Origin: an uncultured Clostridia bacterium
GTDB lineage: Bacteria; Bacillota; Clostridia; Oscillospirales; CAG-272
Assembly: GCA_904502055.1 (NCBI GenBank)
Contig: CAJGDZ010000082.1
Location: 1-7,478, forward strand
Length of the DNA stretch: 7,478 nt
Direction of reading: 5' to 3'
Of this stretch, positions 6,106 through 7,478 are shown in pieces; position 1 is the first letter of the stretch, and every line of letters starts with the position of its first letter. A model generated the notes under the pieces. It did no database searches. It was not told the origin of the DNA and was given only the letters and a program-made list of their open reading frames with translations. Both the position numbers and the translations under genes were made by a program.

Positions 6106-6141
6106 ATGAATCTTGATCGGCGATGGCGGTCTTGCTTTTAA
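6106..6141 (+). CDS. 11-codon ORF between the T-box terminator and trpB (possible leader peptide or remnant)
   Basis: ATG at 6106 opens a frame coding MNLDRRWRSCF and ending at TAA (6139-6141). A strong ribosome binding site, GGAGG (6096-6100), sits 5 nt upstream, immediately after the terminator T tract, so it would be translated only in transcripts that escape the T-box. It holds a single Trp codon (6124-6126) and two adjacent Arg codons. The layout resembles the Bacillus subtilis rtpA leader, where a tRNA-Trp T-box is followed by a short Trp-containing peptide. Here there is one Trp rather than several, and the stop lies about 30 nt before the trpB ribosome binding site with no obvious hairpin hiding it. 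It could instead be the remains of a lost first gene. Whether it is translated, and its role, are uncertain. Confidence 0.35.
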   Translation: MNLDRRWRSCF

Positions 6142-6185
6142 CCTCAAACATCAATCTGAAAACGTAGAAACAAAGGAGAAAAAAC

Positions 6186-7403
6186 ATGGAATTTGGCGGT
6201 ATTAATTTTGACACATATCTTAAGCAGTATCCCGATAAGAACGGATATTTCGGCCGCTACGGCGGCGCGTATATTTCGGACGAGCTGAAGAAGGCGATGG
6301 AGGAGATCACGGAGGCATACTTCACGATTGCAAAGTCGAGCAAGTTTGTCGGTGAGCTTCGCCGTATCCGTCGCGAATTTCAGGGCCGTCCTACGCCCAT
6401 CTCGTATCTGGAAAGACTGTCGACCAGCATTGGCAACGTTCAGCTTTACGTAAAGCGTGAGGATCTGAACCACACGGGCGCGCATAAGCTCAATCACTGT
6501 ATGGGTGAGGCGCTTCTGGCCAAGTACATGGGCAAGAAGAAGGTCATTGCCGAGACGGGCGCGGGTCAGCACGGCGTAGCGCTTGCTACGGCGGCGGCTT
6601 ACTTCGGTCTTGAGTGTGACATCTATATGGGCGCGGTCGACATCAAGAAGCAGGCTCCCAACGTGGCAAGAATGAAGATCCTGGGTGCAAACGTGATCGA
6701 GGTCACCGAGGGACTTCAGACGCTGAAGGAGGCGGTTGACGCAGCCTTCGCGGCATACACCAAGGAATACAAGGATTGCATTTACTGCATCGGAAGCGTT
6801 CTCGGCCCGCATCCGTTCCCGCTGATGGTGCGTGACTTCCAGCACGTCGTCGGTGAGGAGGCGAGAGAGCAGTTCATCAGCATGACGGGTGAGCTTCCCG
6901 ATGCCATCGTCGCTTGTGTTGGCGGTGGCTCCAACGCGGCCGGCTTCTTCTCGGGCTTCCTCAATGACCCCGTGGACATTTACGGCATCGAGCCTCTCGG
7001 CAGAGGCCCCAAGCTCGGTGACCACGCCGCCAGCCTTAAGTACGGCGAGGAGGGTATTATGCACGGCTTCAACTCTATCATGCTTAAGGACGAGAACGGC
7101 GATCCCGCGCCGGTCTACTCGGTATCCTCGGGTCTGGACTATCCGTCCTCGGGTCCCGAGCACGCCTTCCTTCGCGATCTCGGCAGAGTTCAGTATGATG
7201 TGATCGACGATGAGGAGACCATCGACGCCTTCTATAAGCTGTCCCGTATGGAGGGTATCATTCCCGCACTCGAGAGCGCACACGCCGTAGCGTACGGCAT
7301 CAAGCTTGCCGAGCGTATGGGCAGAGGCTCGGTTCTTATCAACCTCTCGGGCAGAGGCGATAAGGATATGGATTACGTCATCGAAAAGTACGGCATTCGC
7401 TAA
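6186..7403 (+). CDS. trpB: Tryptophan synthase beta chain
   Basis: This 405-residue cytoplasmic PLP enzyme condenses indole with L-serine to give L-tryptophan. The catalytic residues are in place: Lys101 in HTGAHKLN (96-103) forms the PLP Schiff base, Glu123 in AETGAGQHG (122-130) is the acid-base residue, GGGSN (246-250) holds the phosphate, Asp318 lies in SGLDYP, Glu363 in ALESAHA, and Ser388 in LSGRGDKD binds the ring nitrogen. Lys-to-Glu spacing (22) and Lys-to-GGGSN spacing (145) equal those of the Salmonella enzyme. GAGQHG rather than GAGQWG favours the TrpB1 type over TrpB2. The N-terminus is slightly extended and ends in the usual GYFGRYGGAYI. AAAGGAG (6172-6178) lies 7 nt before the ATG. 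It is controlled by the T-box, is not followed by trpA, and ends in a terminator, so it may work alone on indole or with a TrpA encoded elsewhere. Confidence 0.97.
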   Translation: MEFGGINFDTYLKQYPDKNGYFGRYGGAYISDELKKAMEEITEAYFTIAKSSKFVGELRRIRREFQGRPTPISYLERLSTSIGNVQLYVKREDLNHTGAHKLNHCMGEALLAKYMGKKKVIAETGAGQHGVALATAAAYFGLECDIYMGAVDIKKQAPNVARMKILGANVIEVTEGLQTLKEAVDAAFAAYTKEYKDCIYCIGSVLGPHPFPLMVRDFQHVVGEEAREQFISMTGELPDAIVACVGGGSNAAGFFSGFLNDPVDIYGIEPLGRGPKLGDHAASLKYGEEGIMHGFNSIMLKDENGDPAPVYSVSSGLDYPSSGPEHAFLRDLGRVQYDVIDDEETIDAFYKLSRMEGIIPALESAHAVAYGIKLAERMGRGSVLINLSGRGDKDMDYVIEKYGIR

Positions 7404-7409
7404 AAAATT

Positions 7410-7447
7410 CCCGACATTTGCGCTTGCGCAAATGTCGGGTTCTTTTT
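7410..7447 (+). terminator. Intrinsic terminator after trpB, probably bidirectional
   Basis: A perfect 13-bp stem (7410-7422 with 7427-7439) closes a CTTG loop and is followed by TTCTTTTT. On the other strand the same hairpin is followed by AATTTTTT, so it could also end a convergent transcript entering from the right. It begins 6 nt after the trpB stop. Confidence 0.93.
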
Positions 7448-7448
7448 G

Positions 7449-7478
7449 TCAATTTCGGTCGATGATGCCTTGCCGTCG
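7449..7478 (-). CDS. Possible C-terminal tail of a convergent gene (partial)
   Basis: Read on the minus strand, one frame gives RRQGIIDRN and a TGA stop (7451-7449), just before the trpB terminator, which has a T tract on this strand too. Nine codons are too few to name or prove a gene. Confidence 0.2.
   Translation of the reverse strand, partial: RRQGIIDRN

Noticed and set aside
5883..6141. Two plus-strand frames of 77 and 83 codons across the T-box region
   Set aside because: They run through a conserved structured RNA. Only the last 11 codons of the second frame, which have their own ribosome binding site at 6096-6100, are kept as a candidate.
6144..7283. Minus-strand open frame (379 codons) opposite trpB
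   Set aside because: It is a shadow of the strongly biased trpB codons; trpB carries every catalytic motif, and the antisense product shows no recognisable domain.
1..7478. CRISPR array, insertion sequence, tRNA or rRNA gene, phage or defence genes
   Set aside because: No regularly spaced repeats, transposase motifs, terminal inverted repeats or tRNA-like cloverleaf were seen. The genes are ordinary chromosomal transport, regulatory and biosynthetic ones.

Overview
The window reads as a chromosomal segment of a Gram-positive bacterium of the Firmicutes (Bacillota), most likely a clostridial anaerobe. The grounds are consensus sigma-A promoters with 17-bp spacers, strong GGAGG-type ribosome binding sites 5 to 7 nt from the starts, U-tailed intrinsic terminators after most transcription units, a T-box leader, and a GntR/ABC pair of the YtrA/YtrB type. 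The species cannot be named from the sequence. All recognised complete genes lie on the plus strand.

Layout. (1) Positions 1-66: probable tail of an upstream gene and its terminator. (2) 104-1340: a monocistronic unit with an extended -10 promoter, a stand-alone PTS EIIC-like membrane protein (PfoR-like family) and a terminator. (3) 1350-4936: a three-gene operon. A perfect sigma-A promoter overlaps a perfect 13-bp inverted repeat and is followed by a small YtrA-type GntR repressor, an ABC ATPase and a 723-residue permease. The permease has about nine membrane helices and then a C-terminal domain of about 370 residues predicted to lie outside the membrane. A terminator closes the operon. (4) 4997-5779: a ZIP-family metal transporter with no terminator of its own. 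(5) 5795-7441: a consensus promoter, a complete tryptophan-type T-box leader (specifier UGG, T-box bulge UGGC), an 11-codon open reading frame, trpB and a terminator. No trpA follows.

How the genes work together. The GntR protein probably represses its own operon through the palindrome and is released by envelope or antibiotic stress; this rests on family knowledge, not on a visible ligand site. The T-box should let transcription reach trpB only when tRNA-Trp is uncharged. Since trpB stands alone, it may serve to make tryptophan from scavenged indole, unless trpA lies elsewhere in the genome. The EIIC-like protein and the ZIP transporter have no visible functional link to their neighbours.

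Most of this is recognisable biology. The parts most worth a second look are the short ORF between the T-box terminator and trpB, the lone T-box-controlled trpB, and the large uncharacterised extracytoplasmic domain of the ABC permease.
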